Positions 1-7,754 of a DNA stretch of 28,073 bases are shown piece by piece. This DNA is from JBDKLC01 sp964500215. Its GTDB lineage: Bacteria > Patescibacteriota > Minisyncoccia > Phycocordibacterales > CAIZLB01. Position numbers and translations under genes: made by a program. The DNA lies in NCBI GenBank assembly GCA_964500215.1, contig CAZCNA010000008.1, positions 1-28,073 on the forward strand, read 5' to 3'. Each line of letters begins with the position of its first letter. The first letter of the stretch is position 1. Below the pieces are notes generated by a model, which searched no databases, was not told the origin of the DNA, and was given only the letters and a program-made list of their open reading frames with translations.

Positions 1-240
1 CGACGAGTCGGTGGTGCAAACTATCAGGTTCCACGAGAAGTTCGACCAGAACGACGACAGTATCTCTCAATGCGATGGATTATTGACGCTGCTCGATCAA
101 AGAAGGGCAAGCCAATTCATCTCAAACTTGCTGAAGAAATCATCGCAGCATCAAAGAACGAAGGTGAAGCCGTAAAGAAGAAAGAAAACACACACAAGAT
201 GGCAGAAGCAAACAAGGCGTTTGCACATCTTGCTTGGTAG
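1..240 (+). CDS. rpsG: 30S ribosomal protein S7, C-terminal part (5' truncated by window edge)
   Basis: Frame 1 is open from the first base to TAG at 238-240 and gives 79 residues. The segment RRVGGANYQVPREVRPERR and the end KKENTHKMAEANKAFAHLAW are classic S7 C-terminal sequence. S7 nucleates assembly of the 30S head by binding the 3' domain of 16S rRNA. It normally sits in the str cluster (rpsL-rpsG-fusA-tuf), and fusA does follow here, though after two inserted genes. Eleven of the twelve arginine codons readable before position 110 are CGA, the bias seen in all ribosomal genes of the window. The N-terminal half lies outside the window. Confidence 0.97.
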   Translation, partial: RRVGGANYQVPREVRPERRQYLSMRWIIDAARSKKGKPIHLKLAEEIIAASKNEGEAVKKKENTHKMAEANKAFAHLAW

Positions 241-242
241 TC

Positions 243-286
243 GTAAGACTTCGCGCTCGCAAGTCTCCTCGAATGAGAAGTCTTAC
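243..286 (+). other. Inverted repeat with alternative pairing downstream of rpsG
   Basis: GTAAGACTTC (243-252) and GAAGTCTTAC (277-286) form a perfect 10-bp inverted repeat. The left arm can instead pair through AGACTT (246-251) with the nearer AAGTCT (261-266). The two folds exclude each other. The element lies just before the rpsG terminator, so it may shape the mRNA 3' end; no function can be assigned from sequence. Confidence 0.55.
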
Positions 287-292
287 TCTAGA

Positions 293-315
293 AGTCCCCG
301 AAAGGGGATTTTTTG
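293..315 (+). terminator. Intrinsic terminator after rpsG
   Basis: Stem TCCCC (295-299), loop GAAA, stem GGGGA (304-308), then six T (309-314). It closes the rpsG transcript, so the next gene needs its own promoter. Confidence 0.85.
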
Positions 316-316
316 T

Positions 317-322
317 TATACT
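317..322 (+). promoter_or_regulatory. -10 box of a probable leaderless transcript
   Basis: TATACT sits 8 nt before the ATG at 331, so transcription should begin at or next to the start codon. It lies directly behind the rpsG terminator. No clear -35 hexamer is visible. Confidence 0.5.
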
Positions 323-330
323 TATGTGAT

Positions 331-711
331 ATGAAATACGTATACATTGTATCCTTTATTCCTTGTGCTCTTTATATTGGAGCATACATGATGATAGCTG
401 GAATGGGTTTTGGTGGATTAGCGCTTCTCGCTATCGAAGCCATTTGTGCACTTATTCTTGGATTATTGTTACTATCTGCTTCAGTTCTCATTACTGCAGA
501 AGTCCGAAAAAAAACCACAGGTCAGCCATTATCTGCAAAAATACAGTGGCTTCGAGTTGCATTTCTTATAGTTACATGGGCACTAAACATGTTCGTAATA
601 TACGAGTTTGCTACAGGCTTACTTGATATGAACGCTGAAAATAGGGAATTACAAAGAGAATATCAAGCAAAACCGTTGAAAATAAACGCTGGAGTTGATT
701 TAAATAATTAA
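331..711 (+). CDS. Small integral membrane protein of unknown function
   Basis: 126 residues. I do not recognise the family. Three hydrophobic segments are visible, roughly residues 4-24, 28-50 and 70-93. They are joined by a basic loop (EVRKKTTGQPLSAK) and followed by a charged 30-residue tail. The ATG at 331 is preferred over a TTG at 313, which lies inside the T-run of the terminator and would overlap the -10 box. Four bases separate its stop from the downstream acyltransferase start, so the two are probably one operon. Whether it helps the acyltransferase at the membrane is inference from position only. Confidence 0.7.
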   Translation: MKYVYIVSFIPCALYIGAYMMIAGMGFGGLALLAIEAICALILGLLLLSASVLITAEVRKKTTGQPLSAKIQWLRVAFLIVTWALNMFVIYEFATGLLDMNAENRELQREYQAKPLKINAGVDLNN

Positions 712-715
712 GATC

Positions 716-1546
716 ATGGAAAAGTTTAATCTTCATGAGTTAGCAAAACCACTGCGAGATAAAGTACGTCCTATAATCACTGCCGAAGTCGAAACAGCTA
801 TACAAGAGCATGGAGTCGAGGGGGTTTATCAAGCCGCACATAGGTATTTGGAAAAAGTGAATGTCCGACCAGTGTTCACAAAAGAAACTGAACCTCAGTT
901 TAACGAGTGGCGCGAGCGTCTACAGCAGGACAAAGGTGTGCTCATTTCAAATCATCCCAGTTCATTGGATGCATTTCTACTCATGGAGGCGCTCAAGCGC
1001 ACAGATATCAAAATCGTAGTCAACAAGACGCTATACGAGCAGACTCAGGATATGGCGCTCAATGATCTTTTTATTCCTGCGACGCATGCAGATGATCCAT
1101 TGTCGATGAGAAAACAGATGATGGTCTCAATAAAGGCTCATTTGGATGCAGGAGGTTTATTGGTTATATTTCCAACAGGGGGAAGGGAATTAGAACAACA
1201 TAAGATAGAATTTGAGCCTGGGTTAGGCCATATATTGGGCATGTTAGATGATAATGATATGGTCTATTCATTTCATATTGATACAGAGTCATTGAAACCA
1301 GTGAGTAATATTTTGAAAGTAAATAGTAGTGTTTTGGCTGATTTTTACCTTCCAGAAGAGCTCAATCCCGCAAATATGAGAGATACGCATGATATTTATG
1401 TTGACGAGCAATGTCAAAATGCCAGTCAATGGAAGCATATTCTTGCGCAGCATCCCAAACAGGAGGCTTCTGAGGCGTTAACCTCATATTATCTTAATTT
1501 ATTTGATATTCCGCCTACAGAGCTTTCAAAGCTCCAGACTAAGTGA
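716..1546 (+). CDS. PlsC-like lysophospholipid/glycerol acyltransferase family protein
   Basis: 276 residues. The two key acyltransferase blocks are present: NHPSSLD (residues 79-85, the catalytic HX4D motif with H80 and D85) and FPTGGR (152-157, the FPxGxR block that binds glycerol phosphate). The family transfers acyl chains to glycerol-3-phosphate, lysophosphatidate or related acceptors at the inner face of the membrane. No clear transmembrane helix is seen, unlike many PlsC proteins, so the acceptor cannot be named. It follows the membrane protein gene by 4 nt. It ends in TGA (1544-1546), which argues that UGA is a stop in this organism. Position between rpsG and fusA is unusual. Arginine codons are mixed, unlike the flanking ribosomal genes. 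Confidence 0.8.
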   Translation: MEKFNLHELAKPLRDKVRPIITAEVETAIQEHGVEGVYQAAHRYLEKVNVRPVFTKETEPQFNEWRERLQQDKGVLISNHPSSLDAFLLMEALKRTDIKIVVNKTLYEQTQDMALNDLFIPATHADDPLSMRKQMMVSIKAHLDAGGLLVIFPTGGRELEQHKIEFEPGLGHILGMLDDNDMVYSFHIDTESLKPVSNILKVNSSVLADFYLPEELNPANMRDTHDIYVDEQCQNASQWKHILAQHPKQEASEALTSYYLNLFDIPPTELSKLQTK

Positions 1547-1568
1547 AGCAATATATAGAGCGGCTTTA

Positions 1569-1597
1569 TTGCAAAATGGCTGATTTAATGCTATTTT
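1569..1597 (+). promoter_or_regulatory. Probable fusA promoter
   Basis: TTGCAA (1569-1574), a 17-nt spacer, then TGC-TATTTT (-10 at 1592-1597, extended -10). It predicts a start near 1604 and a leader of about 130 nt before fusA. A weak CCA/TGG pairing (1603-1614) followed by six T (1619-1624) lies just past the start site, a faint version of the hairpins at tuf, rpsS and rpsN. Confidence 0.5.
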
Positions 1598-1733
1598 ATG
1601 TCCCACGACGTTGGTCTATTTTTTATTCACAAAAAGTTCCCAAAGTCGGTGCTTTATTAACCATATTATTACAAATTAGGAGAGTGTTGCTTTGCGTGTC
1701 TGCACACAAGAATGCAACCAACTTAACACATTT

Positions 1734-3878
1734 ATGAACAGAGACTATCCACTAGAGCGAGTACGAAACTTTGGTATTATCGCTCACATCGACGCTGGTA
1801 AAACTACTACGTCAGAACGAATTCTTTATTACACAGGTATGAGTCACAAGATTGGTGAGGTACACGAAGGTGAAGCCACAACCGACTGGATGGAACAGGA
1901 AAAAGAACGAGGTATTACAATTACCGCGGCGGCTATCACATGTTTTTGGAATCCAACATACATGGGAAGCGATCTCTCTAAAAAGCACCGATTCAACATT
2001 ATTGACACACCAGGTCACGTAGACTTCACCGTAGAAGTAGAACGATCACTCAAAGTTCTCGACGGAGGTGTCGTGGTATTCGACGGCGTAGCCGGAGTAG
2101 AACCACAGTCAGAAACAGTATGGCGACAGGCAGACAAATATCACGTACCTCGAATTTGTTTCATTAACAAGCTCGACCGAACAGGTGGATCTTTTGAACG
2201 ATCATACCAGTCAATTCTCGAACGACTCAACAAAAACGCTGTTCGAATGCAGCTCCCAATTGGTTCAGAAGGTGATTTCGAAGCTGTAGTTGATCTTCTC
2301 AAAATGAAGGCATACTACTTCGAAGGAGACATGGGTATTGATGTGATTGAAAAAGAAATTCCTGAAAATCTCGTTGCTGATGCAACAAAATACCGAGCAG
2401 AACTCGTTGAAAAAATCGTTGAATTCGATGAAGCAATGATGAACGCATATCTCGAAGGAAAGACAGATTTCACTATCGATGAACTCAAAGCAACACTTCG
2501 AAAGGGTGTAATTGCAAACAAGATCTTCCCAGTATTCACAGGTTCTGCACTCAAGAACAAGGGAACACAGCTTGTACTCGACGCCGTAGTTGATTATCTT
2601 CCATCACCACTTGATGTACCACCAATCACAGGTATCGATCCAAACACAGGAGAAACTATCGAACGAAAAGCTTCTGACACTGAACCGTTTGCCGCACTTG
2701 CGTTCAAACTTCAGACAGACCCATTCGTAGGTCAGCTTACCTTCTTCCGTGTGTACTCAGGTACAGTAGAAGCTGGTTCATATTTGTATAACTCAACAAC
2801 TGGTCAGAAAGAGCGACTCGGACGAATCGTACGACTTCAGGCTGACAAGCGGGAAGAAGTAAAGAAAGTATTCGCCGGAGAAATTGCAGCGGCTGTGGGT
2901 CTCAAGGATGCAAAAACATCTCACACATTCTGTGATGAAAATGCACCAATCATTCTCGATCCGATCAAGTTTGCTGAACCTGTGGTATCTCTCAAGATTG
3001 AACCAAAGACAAAAGCAGACCAAGAAAAGATGGGAACAGCGCTCAAGAAACTTGGTGATGAAGACCCAACATTCCGAATCTCTTCAAACACAGAAACAGG
3101 AGAAACTATTATTTCAGGTATGGGTGAACTTCACCTCGAAATTATGATTGACCGAATGAAACGAGAATTCGGTGTAGAGGCAAACGTAGGTAAGCCTCAG
3201 GTAGCGTATCGAGAAACTATTCTCGGTTCTGCTGAAAAGGAACACAAGTACATCAAGCAGTCTGGAGGTAAGGGTCAGTACGGTCACGTGCGACTTATCA
3301 TCAAGAAGCTTGAACCGCTCGAAGAAGGAAAGAAACTTCCAAAGAACGTTCACCGAGAAGAAGGATTCGAATTTATCGATTCTATTAAGGGAGGTGTTAT
3401 TCCAATAGAATTTATTCCTGCGGTAGAAAAGGGTGTGAAGGAAGCTATGGAACGAGGTATCGTTGCCGGATTCCCAATGACAGATGTGTCATGTGAACTT
3501 ACATTCGGTTCTTACCACGATGTGGACTCATCTGAAATCGCATACAAGATTGCTGCATCACAAGCATTCCAGGAAGCTGCAAGAGCTGCGAAGCCAGTAA
3601 TTCTCGAACCTATCATGAAAGTAGAATGTGTTATGCCAGAACAATTCATGGGAGACGTAACAGGTTCTCTTTCATCAAAGCGAGGTCAGATTGAAGGTAT
3701 GGAAGAACGAGGAATGAACCGAGTTCTCAAAGCAAAAGTACCGCTTTCAGAAATGTTCGGATACACAACAGAAATTCGATCTATGACACAGGGCCGAGGT
3801 TCTGCGACAATGGAATTCGATCACTATGATGTTGTACCACCAAACGTTGAAAAACAGATTGTAGAAAACCGAAAATAA
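1734..3878 (+). CDS. fusA: Translation elongation factor G
   Basis: 714 residues, close to the usual ~700. EF-G is the GTPase that drives translocation and, with RRF, ribosome recycling. The G1 loop AHIDAGKTT is at residues 17-25, followed by RGIT (switch I), DTPGHVDF (G3) and NKLD (G4). The C-terminal domains carry the usual SGMGELHLEI and RGQIEGME segments. The ATG at 1734 is chosen because the family starts as M-x-R-x-x-PLExxRN. A TTG at 1692, 7 nt after AGGAGAG (1678-1684), would add 14 unconserved residues and is the only Shine-Dalgarno-like alternative here. Arginine is nearly all CGA. The minus-strand gene after it separates fusA from tuf, its usual operon partner. Confidence 0.98.
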   Translation: MNRDYPLERVRNFGIIAHIDAGKTTTSERILYYTGMSHKIGEVHEGEATTDWMEQEKERGITITAAAITCFWNPTYMGSDLSKKHRFNIIDTPGHVDFTVEVERSLKVLDGGVVVFDGVAGVEPQSETVWRQADKYHVPRICFINKLDRTGGSFERSYQSILERLNKNAVRMQLPIGSEGDFEAVVDLLKMKAYYFEGDMGIDVIEKEIPENLVADATKYRAELVEKIVEFDEAMMNAYLEGKTDFTIDELKATLRKGVIANKIFPVFTGSALKNKGTQLVLDAVVDYLPSPLDVPPITGIDPNTGETIERKASDTEPFAALAFKLQTDPFVGQLTFFRVYSGTVEAGSYLYNSTTGQKERLGRIVRLQADKREEVKKVFAGEIAAAVGLKDAKTSHTFCDENAPIILDPIKFAEPVVSLKIEPKTKADQEKMGTALKKLGDEDPTFRISSNTETGETIISGMGELHLEIMIDRMKREFGVEANVGKPQVAYRETILGSAEKEHKYIKQSGGKGQYGHVRLIIKKLEPLEEGKKLPKNVHREEGFEFIDSIKGGVIPIEFIPAVEKGVKEAMERGIVAGFPMTDVSCELTFGSYHDVDSSEIAYKIAASQAFQEAARAAKPVILEPIMKVECVMPEQFMGDVTGSLSSKRGQIEGMEERGMNRVLKAKVPLSEMFGYTTEIRSMTQGRGSATMEFDHYDVVPPNVEKQIVENRK

Positions 3879-3882
3879 TATC

Positions 3883-3898
3883 TTCAGAATATTCTGAA
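3883..3898. promoter_or_regulatory. 16-bp perfect palindrome after fusA
   Basis: TTCAGAATATTCTGAA is perfectly self-complementary and begins 4 nt after the fusA stop. A related TCTGAGTGTAT lies at 3943-3953, and three tandem TCTGAAT-type units occur upstream of map (19178-19210). It could be a dimeric regulator site or an RNA 3'-end element; the sequence does not decide. Confidence 0.4.
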
Positions 3899-3904
3899 AC
3901 AGAA

Positions 3905-3927
3905 AGTCCTCACGATGAGGGCTTTTT
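3905..3927 (+). terminator. Intrinsic terminator of fusA
   Basis: AGTCCTCA (3905-3912), loop CGA, TGAGGGCT (3916-3923) with one T-G pair, then a T-run (3923-3927) continuing GTTTTG. fusA is therefore its own transcription unit, not co-transcribed with tuf. Confidence 0.8.
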
Positions 3928-3967
3928 GTTTTGTGAAAATATTCTGAGTGTATGAAAAAACGTGAAT

Positions 3968-4006
3968 AAAAAAATCTCCGTTGCGCACAATGGGCACGCA
4001 ACGGAG
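3968..4006 (-). terminator. Intrinsic terminator of the minus-strand pheA-tyrA fusion gene
   Basis: CTCCGTTGCG (3976-3985) and CGCAACGGAG (3997-4006) form a perfect 10-bp stem with an 11-nt loop. On the minus strand the stem is followed by A then seven T (complement of A-run 3968-3974). It lies 21 nt past the stop codon at 4028-4030. Confidence 0.85.
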
Positions 4007-4027
4007 TGTGAAATTTTATATTGATTG

Positions 4028-5731
4028 TTATGTCAGTCCTTGGATGATTATCCGTGAACCGAACCGATGTTCGAGATCTTCGAGAGCGTGGCGAACACTC
4101 TCTGAATCTTTGGATTGCTCACATCCAATGATGAACTGATTTCTGCCAGATGTACCGGCGGAGTTTTGAATTCCGCGAAGGTTCACCTTGTGGCGACGGA
4201 ACGCTTTGAGGACATCGTCGAGGAGGCCCGGACGATCGGCATCTTTTGGATATTCGATGACGAGGGTATTTGGACCGTAGAACGTATTGAGCACCGGCAA
4301 CAGCCGTTTGAACAACTCATTTCCTTGATCGAGATTCTCAGTTCCAAAATGTGCTGCAACCTTACGGAAGAGCTTTTTGAAACCTGCGTAGTCCTTTCGT
4401 TCCACTATCCGTCGAAGATTACGCTCGACGGTCTCACGTTTTGCCAGCATTGCCGGCACGCGTGGATTTTCCATGAGGATGGCTGCATAGAGGTCCGGGT
4501 CCTGAGAAAGCATTCGTCCCATGAGTGAGAACATCACTCGATAGAACGGACTTGTAAACGCTAAGCTTTCGCTTATGTCGATGCCGGACACCATGTTCAG
4601 CATTGCATTAACAAAGTTGGACGATTGCGGACCAATCTGCACTGGCTCCATGTATTTGTCATGGTTTTGGGCAGTAGTCCACTTAATCCGAGCCCTCGTT
4701 CGAACCAGAACGTTCTGTAGCCATTGTTTCCACATATCGTCGGTGAGTCGAGCGGGGCAGACAACAATCGTCTGTCCTGCAAAGGGAACATCAGGGCCAA
4801 ACATGGGGTGTAAGCCCACAACTTGGCCTTTTCCTTCGAGCATGGCTGTAACCGCAGGAACTTTGACAGAAGCGATATCCAGGAAGAGCTGCTCTTTGCG
4901 GCCATGGCCAATGATGCTTCGGATAATCTGAGGCGTTTGGCGCAGGGTGCTCGCAAAGATGACAACCTCTGCCTGATCGATCACTTGCTTGTTCGAACGG
5001 TACTGCTTGCTTGTGGTCGGAATTTTGGGGTCCGAGCCAATAACCGCGCAACCAAGTCCTTTAAAGAAGACTTTGAGCTGTTTCGCCATCTTGCCTTCAA
5101 TACCGACGATGCCCACCGTCTTGGGGGACACATGGCAATCGTTATTGAGAAGCAGGAATGTCGTGCAGTTATCGTCGCTGTTTTGGATATCTTTCGCCAA
5201 TACCTTCAAACCGTAGGCTTTTGCGGCCTTTTCTGAGGCAATAGCGCCCCAGTGGGTGAGCTTCTTTTTGGGATCTTTGGCCAATTCTCGGGCGGCATCG
5301 CCTGTCGACGGCCTTGTTGAGCGGTTTTTCGTTGGTATACCGAGATTGTCGAGGTATCGAGAGCACTGACCGAGCGCCTGTGAGTGGGAGAGTACTCCAT
5401 TGATCTCACTGGCGTTCATAATGCCTGGTTGAGCCAACAAACAGTGCCGGATTGGCATAGTGAGGCGGCCTACTTCGACGAGCTTGAAGCCTAAAGTGGC
5501 TAGTTTACTGAGTTTTTGGGTTACCTCCTGTACGTCGCCCCTTTCGGAGTTGTATACAGGAACAACAGCCATGGCAGGAGCCTGGCATAGTCTTTCGAGG
5601 AGCTTTTTGTGGCTCCCGCAAAAGATAATCTCACAATCGGCTCGTTTCCAGCCGTTTTTGCGGATGAATGACTGAGCGGCCTCGTACCCATTTGTATAGG
5701 GGGCGAGGACCAAAATGTGCCTTTTATCCAT
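4028..5731 (-). CDS. Fused prephenate dehydratase-like / prephenate dehydrogenase / ACT protein
   Basis: 567 residues from the ATG at 5729-5731. Residues 1-200 look like prephenate dehydratase: PVYNSERG (58-65), HSQALGQCSRYL (116-127) and NCTTFLLL (188-195). Two landmarks are altered: the usual ENS is YNS, and TRF is TTF, keeping the catalytic Thr (T190) but losing Arg. Residues 205-480 match the T-protein type of prephenate dehydrogenase: a nucleotide-binding turn GIVGIEG (207-213), DIASVK (285-290), LHPMFGPD (307-314), catalytic His in NHDKYM (356-361), then SPFYR and QDPDLYA. Residues 487-565 form an ACT domain, a site for allosteric amino-acid binding. Prephenate dehydrogenase function is likely; dehydratase activity is uncertain. 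A further in-frame ATG at 5780-5782 overlaps the predicted -10 box and is rejected. All 8 arginine codons in the last 68 residues avoid CGA, which suggests recent acquisition. Confidence 0.9.
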   Translation of the reverse strand: MDKRHILVLAPYTNGYEAAQSFIRKNGWKRADCEIIFCGSHKKLLERLCQAPAMAVVPVYNSERGDVQEVTQKLSKLATLGFKLVEVGRLTMPIRHCLLAQPGIMNASEINGVLSHSQALGQCSRYLDNLGIPTKNRSTRPSTGDAARELAKDPKKKLTHWGAIASEKAAKAYGLKVLAKDIQNSDDNCTTFLLLNNDCHVSPKTVGIVGIEGKMAKQLKVFFKGLGCAVIGSDPKIPTTSKQYRSNKQVIDQAEVVIFASTLRQTPQIIRSIIGHGRKEQLFLDIASVKVPAVTAMLEGKGQVVGLHPMFGPDVPFAGQTIVVCPARLTDDMWKQWLQNVLVRTRARIKWTTAQNHDKYMEPVQIGPQSSNFVNAMLNMVSGIDISESLAFTSPFYRVMFSLMGRMLSQDPDLYAAILMENPRVPAMLAKRETVERNLRRIVERKDYAGFKKLFRKVAAHFGTENLDQGNELFKRLLPVLNTFYGPNTLVIEYPKDADRPGLLDDVLKAFRRHKVNLRGIQNSAGTSGRNQFIIGCEQSKDSESVRHALEDLEHRFGSRIIIQGLT

Positions 5732-5777
5732 AAAATAGTGCAGGTTGGTGAAAGGTCCGGAGATCTTTCTACAAAGA

Positions 5778-5805
5778 AGCATACTCTTTTCCCCAGCTGT
5801 CGCAA
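5778..5805 (-). promoter_or_regulatory. Probable promoter of the minus-strand pheA-tyrA fusion gene
   Basis: Read on the minus strand: TTGCGA (complement of 5800-5805), 16-nt spacer, TATGCT (complement of 5778-5783). It predicts a start near 5771 and a 40-nt leader before the ATG at 5731. It lies back to back with the tuf promoter, whose -35 begins 6 bases away at 5811. Confidence 0.5.
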
Positions 5806-5810
5806 GTTTG

Positions 5811-5838
5811 TTGACTTTATATGGGATTTTGATACTAT
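5811..5838 (+). promoter_or_regulatory. tuf promoter (extended -10)
   Basis: TTGACT (5811-5816), 16-nt spacer ending in TGA, then TACTAT (5833-5838). The same arrangement recurs upstream of rpsS and, with TAGCAT, rpsN. Predicted start is about 5845, giving a leader of roughly 228 nt. Confidence 0.75.
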
Positions 5839-6072
5839 CACCTGTACGCGTTCTTTAACGCTTTTTTGGTCTGGCACCTTACGGAATGTTTGATTACTTG
5901 CAGGTACATATTATACGAGCGTGAGCTTGTACAACTCAAAGCTGCATTTCATAAACCTTTCTGTAAGCACTACCGACGAAATTTATTAAAAATATAATTA
6001 AATATATCGGTTAATTGCTAGCTATTGGCACACTCGCGCGTCAATAACTGGCGGTTAATCGACCCAACATAT
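5839..6072 (+). promoter_or_regulatory. Long tuf 5' leader with start-site hairpin
   Basis: No gene is seen in this stretch. GCGTT (5848-5852), loop CTTT, AACGC (5857-5861) and six T (5862-5867) make a terminator-like hairpin only a few nt after the predicted start site. A second possible promoter (TTGATT 5890-5895, TATACG 5912-5917) would bypass it. The rest is AT-rich (5977-6010) and includes a repeated CGGTTAAT (6008 and 6052 regions) and a TATTG/CAATA pairing. Leader length suggests post-initiation control of EF-Tu; mechanism unknown. Confidence 0.5.
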
Positions 6073-7266
6073 ATGGCAGATGCTTTCGATCGATCAAAGC
6101 CACACGTAAACGTGGGCACAATTGGTCACGTTGACCACGGAAAGACAACTCTTACAGCAGCTATCCTTAACGTTCTTAACCGAGCGGGTAAGCAGGCAAC
6201 TGTTAAGGCAGTAGGTGATATTGACAAGGCTCCAGAAGAAAAGGCCCGAGGAATTACAATTTCTCTTTCACACAGTGAATATTCTTCTGACACACGACAC
6301 TACGCTCACGTAGATGCCCCTGGTCACGCCGACTACATCAAGAACATGATTACTGGTGCAGCTCAGATGGACGGTGCTATCCTCGTGGTAGCCGCAACTG
6401 ACGGTGCCATGCCACAGACACGAGAACACGTTCTCTTGGCTAAGCAGGTAGGTGTACCAAAGCTCGTAGTATTCCTCAACAAGTGCGATATGGTTCCAGA
6501 TGCGGATCTTATCGAACTCGTAGAAGCTGAAATTCGAGAACTTCTTACAAAGAACGGATTTGATGGAGACAACGCTCCAGTTATCCGAGGTTCTGCTCTC
6601 AAGGCTCTTGAAGCAACTGGTGTTGATGATGAATGGTCAAAGAAGGTTCTCGATCTCGTGAACGCTCTCGACACATACATTCCAGTTCCAGTTCGAGAAA
6701 CTGACAAACCATTCCTTATGCCTCTTGAAGACATCTTCTCTATCGAAGGACGAGGTACTGTAGTAACAGGCCGAATCGAACGAGGTATTGTAAAGGTTGG
6801 TGACACAGTTGAAATTGTTGGTCTCAAAGACACAGCAACAACAACAGTTACAGGTATCGAAATGTTCAACAAGCAGTTGAATGAAGGTATGGCTGGTGAC
6901 AACGCAGGTATCCTCCTCCGAGGTGTAAAGAAAGAAGATCTTACACGAGGACAGGTTATTGCTAAACCAGGATCAGTTATCCCTCACACAGAATTCGAAG
7001 CCGAAGTATACATTCTTAAGAAGGAAGAAGGCGGTCGACACACTCCATTCTTTACAGGTTATAAACCACAGTTCTACGTACGAACAACAGATGTTACTGG
7101 TGAAGTAACTCTCAAGGAAGGTGTAGAAATGGTTATGCCTGGTGATACAGTTACATTCTTCGTAAAACTTGTAGCTCCTATTGCCCTCGAAGAACAGCAG
7201 CGATTTGCTATTCGAGAAGGTGGTAAGACTGTAGGTGCCGGAGTAGTAACAAAGATCACTAAGTAG
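6073..7266 (+). CDS. tuf: Translation elongation factor Tu
   Basis: 397 residues (E. coli 394). The GTPase delivers aminoacyl-tRNA to the ribosomal A site. P-loop GHVDHGKT is at residues 18-25, with ARGIT, then DAPGHADY and NKCD. The usual DCPGH is DAPGH here, so the conserved cysteine near the P-loop region is replaced by alanine. The ending VGAGVVTKITK is typical. The ATG at 6073 matches the family start; an upstream in-frame TTG at 6025 would add 16 unrelated residues. Arginine codons are almost all CGA. It is expressed from its own promoter and long leader and may read through to rpsJ, since only a hairpin without a T-run lies between them. Confidence 0.98.
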   Translation: MADAFDRSKPHVNVGTIGHVDHGKTTLTAAILNVLNRAGKQATVKAVGDIDKAPEEKARGITISLSHSEYSSDTRHYAHVDAPGHADYIKNMITGAAQMDGAILVVAATDGAMPQTREHVLLAKQVGVPKLVVFLNKCDMVPDADLIELVEAEIRELLTKNGFDGDNAPVIRGSALKALEATGVDDEWSKKVLDLVNALDTYIPVPVRETDKPFLMPLEDIFSIEGRGTVVTGRIERGIVKVGDTVEIVGLKDTATTTVTGIEMFNKQLNEGMAGDNAGILLRGVKKEDLTRGQVIAKPGSVIPHTEFEAEVYILKKEEGGRHTPFFTGYKPQFYVRTTDVTGEVTLKEGVEMVMPGDTVTFFVKLVAPIALEEQQRFAIREGGKTVGAGVVTKITK

Positions 7267-7328
7267 ATACGAAGAGTCAGTGCTTAGAATTGATGAGTGC
7301 ATCACTGCACGATTCATTCCGAGTATCT
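7265..7328 (+). other. Folded spacer between tuf and rpsJ
   Basis: AGATAC (7265-7270) pairs with GTATCT (7323-7328), enclosing a hairpin GTGCA (7297-7301), loop TCAC, TGCAC (7306-7310). There is no T-run, so this looks like an mRNA processing or regulatory fold, not a terminator. Confidence 0.4.
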
Positions 7329-7348
7329 GATGACGCGTTACTAACTAT

Positions 7349-7705
7349 ATGGCAACAAAAGAAACTTCAAAAAAGAAAACAGGTTCAAAGGAAGAAGTTG
7401 CTTCAAAGCTCCGAATCCGAGTTCGTGCATACGAATCAAAGATTTTGGACGCTTCAGTAAAACAGATCATGGATACTGCGCTTCGGTTCGATGCGCAAGT
7501 ACTTGGTCCTGTACCTCTTCCAACAGAAATCAAGAAATTTACAGTGAACCGCGCATCATTCGTGTATAAGAATGCGCGAGAACAGTTTGAAATGCGAGTT
7601 CACAAGCGACTTCTTGATATCATTAATCCTTCAGCGAAGGTTATTGAATCTCTGACAAACCTCAGCCTCCCATCTGGCGTGAATATTGACGTAAAGATGA
7701 TGTAA
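7349..7705 (+). CDS. rpsJ: 30S ribosomal protein S10
   Basis: 118 residues. The core from about residue 20 (KLRIRVRAYESKILDASVKQI) through GPVPLPTEIKKFTV and the C-terminal NIDVKMM is plain S10. S10 sits in the 30S head and, in bacteria, also joins the NusB antitermination complex. A Lys/Ser-rich N-terminal extension of about 19 residues precedes the core, compared with the 103-residue E. coli protein. It opens the S10 block (rpsJ-rplC-rplD-rplW-rplB). The start is ACTAACTATATG with no Shine-Dalgarno sequence. Confidence 0.97.
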   Translation: MATKETSKKKTGSKEEVASKLRIRVRAYESKILDASVKQIMDTALRFDAQVLGPVPLPTEIKKFTVNRASFVYKNAREQFEMRVHKRLLDIINPSAKVIESLTNLSLPSGVNIDVKMM

Positions 7706-7712
7706 TCAGCGA

Positions 7713-7742
7713 GTATCTCCAACTAGTCAATAGTTGCGATAC
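7713..7742 (+). other. Intercistronic hairpin between rpsJ and rplC
   Basis: GTATC (7713-7717) and GATAC (7738-7742) flank a perfect CAACTA (7720-7725), loop GTCAA, TAGTTG (7731-7736). It fills most of the 49-nt spacer, has no T-run, and ends 13 nt before the rplC ATG. It could modulate rplC translation or be an RNase site. Confidence 0.5.
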
Positions 7743-7754
7743 TAATCTACCATT

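Noticed and set aside
1678..1694. AGGAGAG plus TTG as the fusA start
   Set aside because: It would add 14 residues not found in EF-G proteins; the ATG at 1734 gives the conserved MNRDYPLERVRN start.
1543..1737. 64-residue ORF between the acyltransferase gene and fusA
   Set aside because: It starts with GTG inside the previous stop region, overlaps the fusA promoter and start, and shows no family features. It is more likely leader sequence.
6363..6902. 179-residue minus-strand ORF inside tuf, and similar antisense ORFs inside fusA and other genes
   Set aside because: They are codon-bias shadows: frequent CGA and GAA codons keep the opposite frame free of stops. No start signal or protein family supports them.
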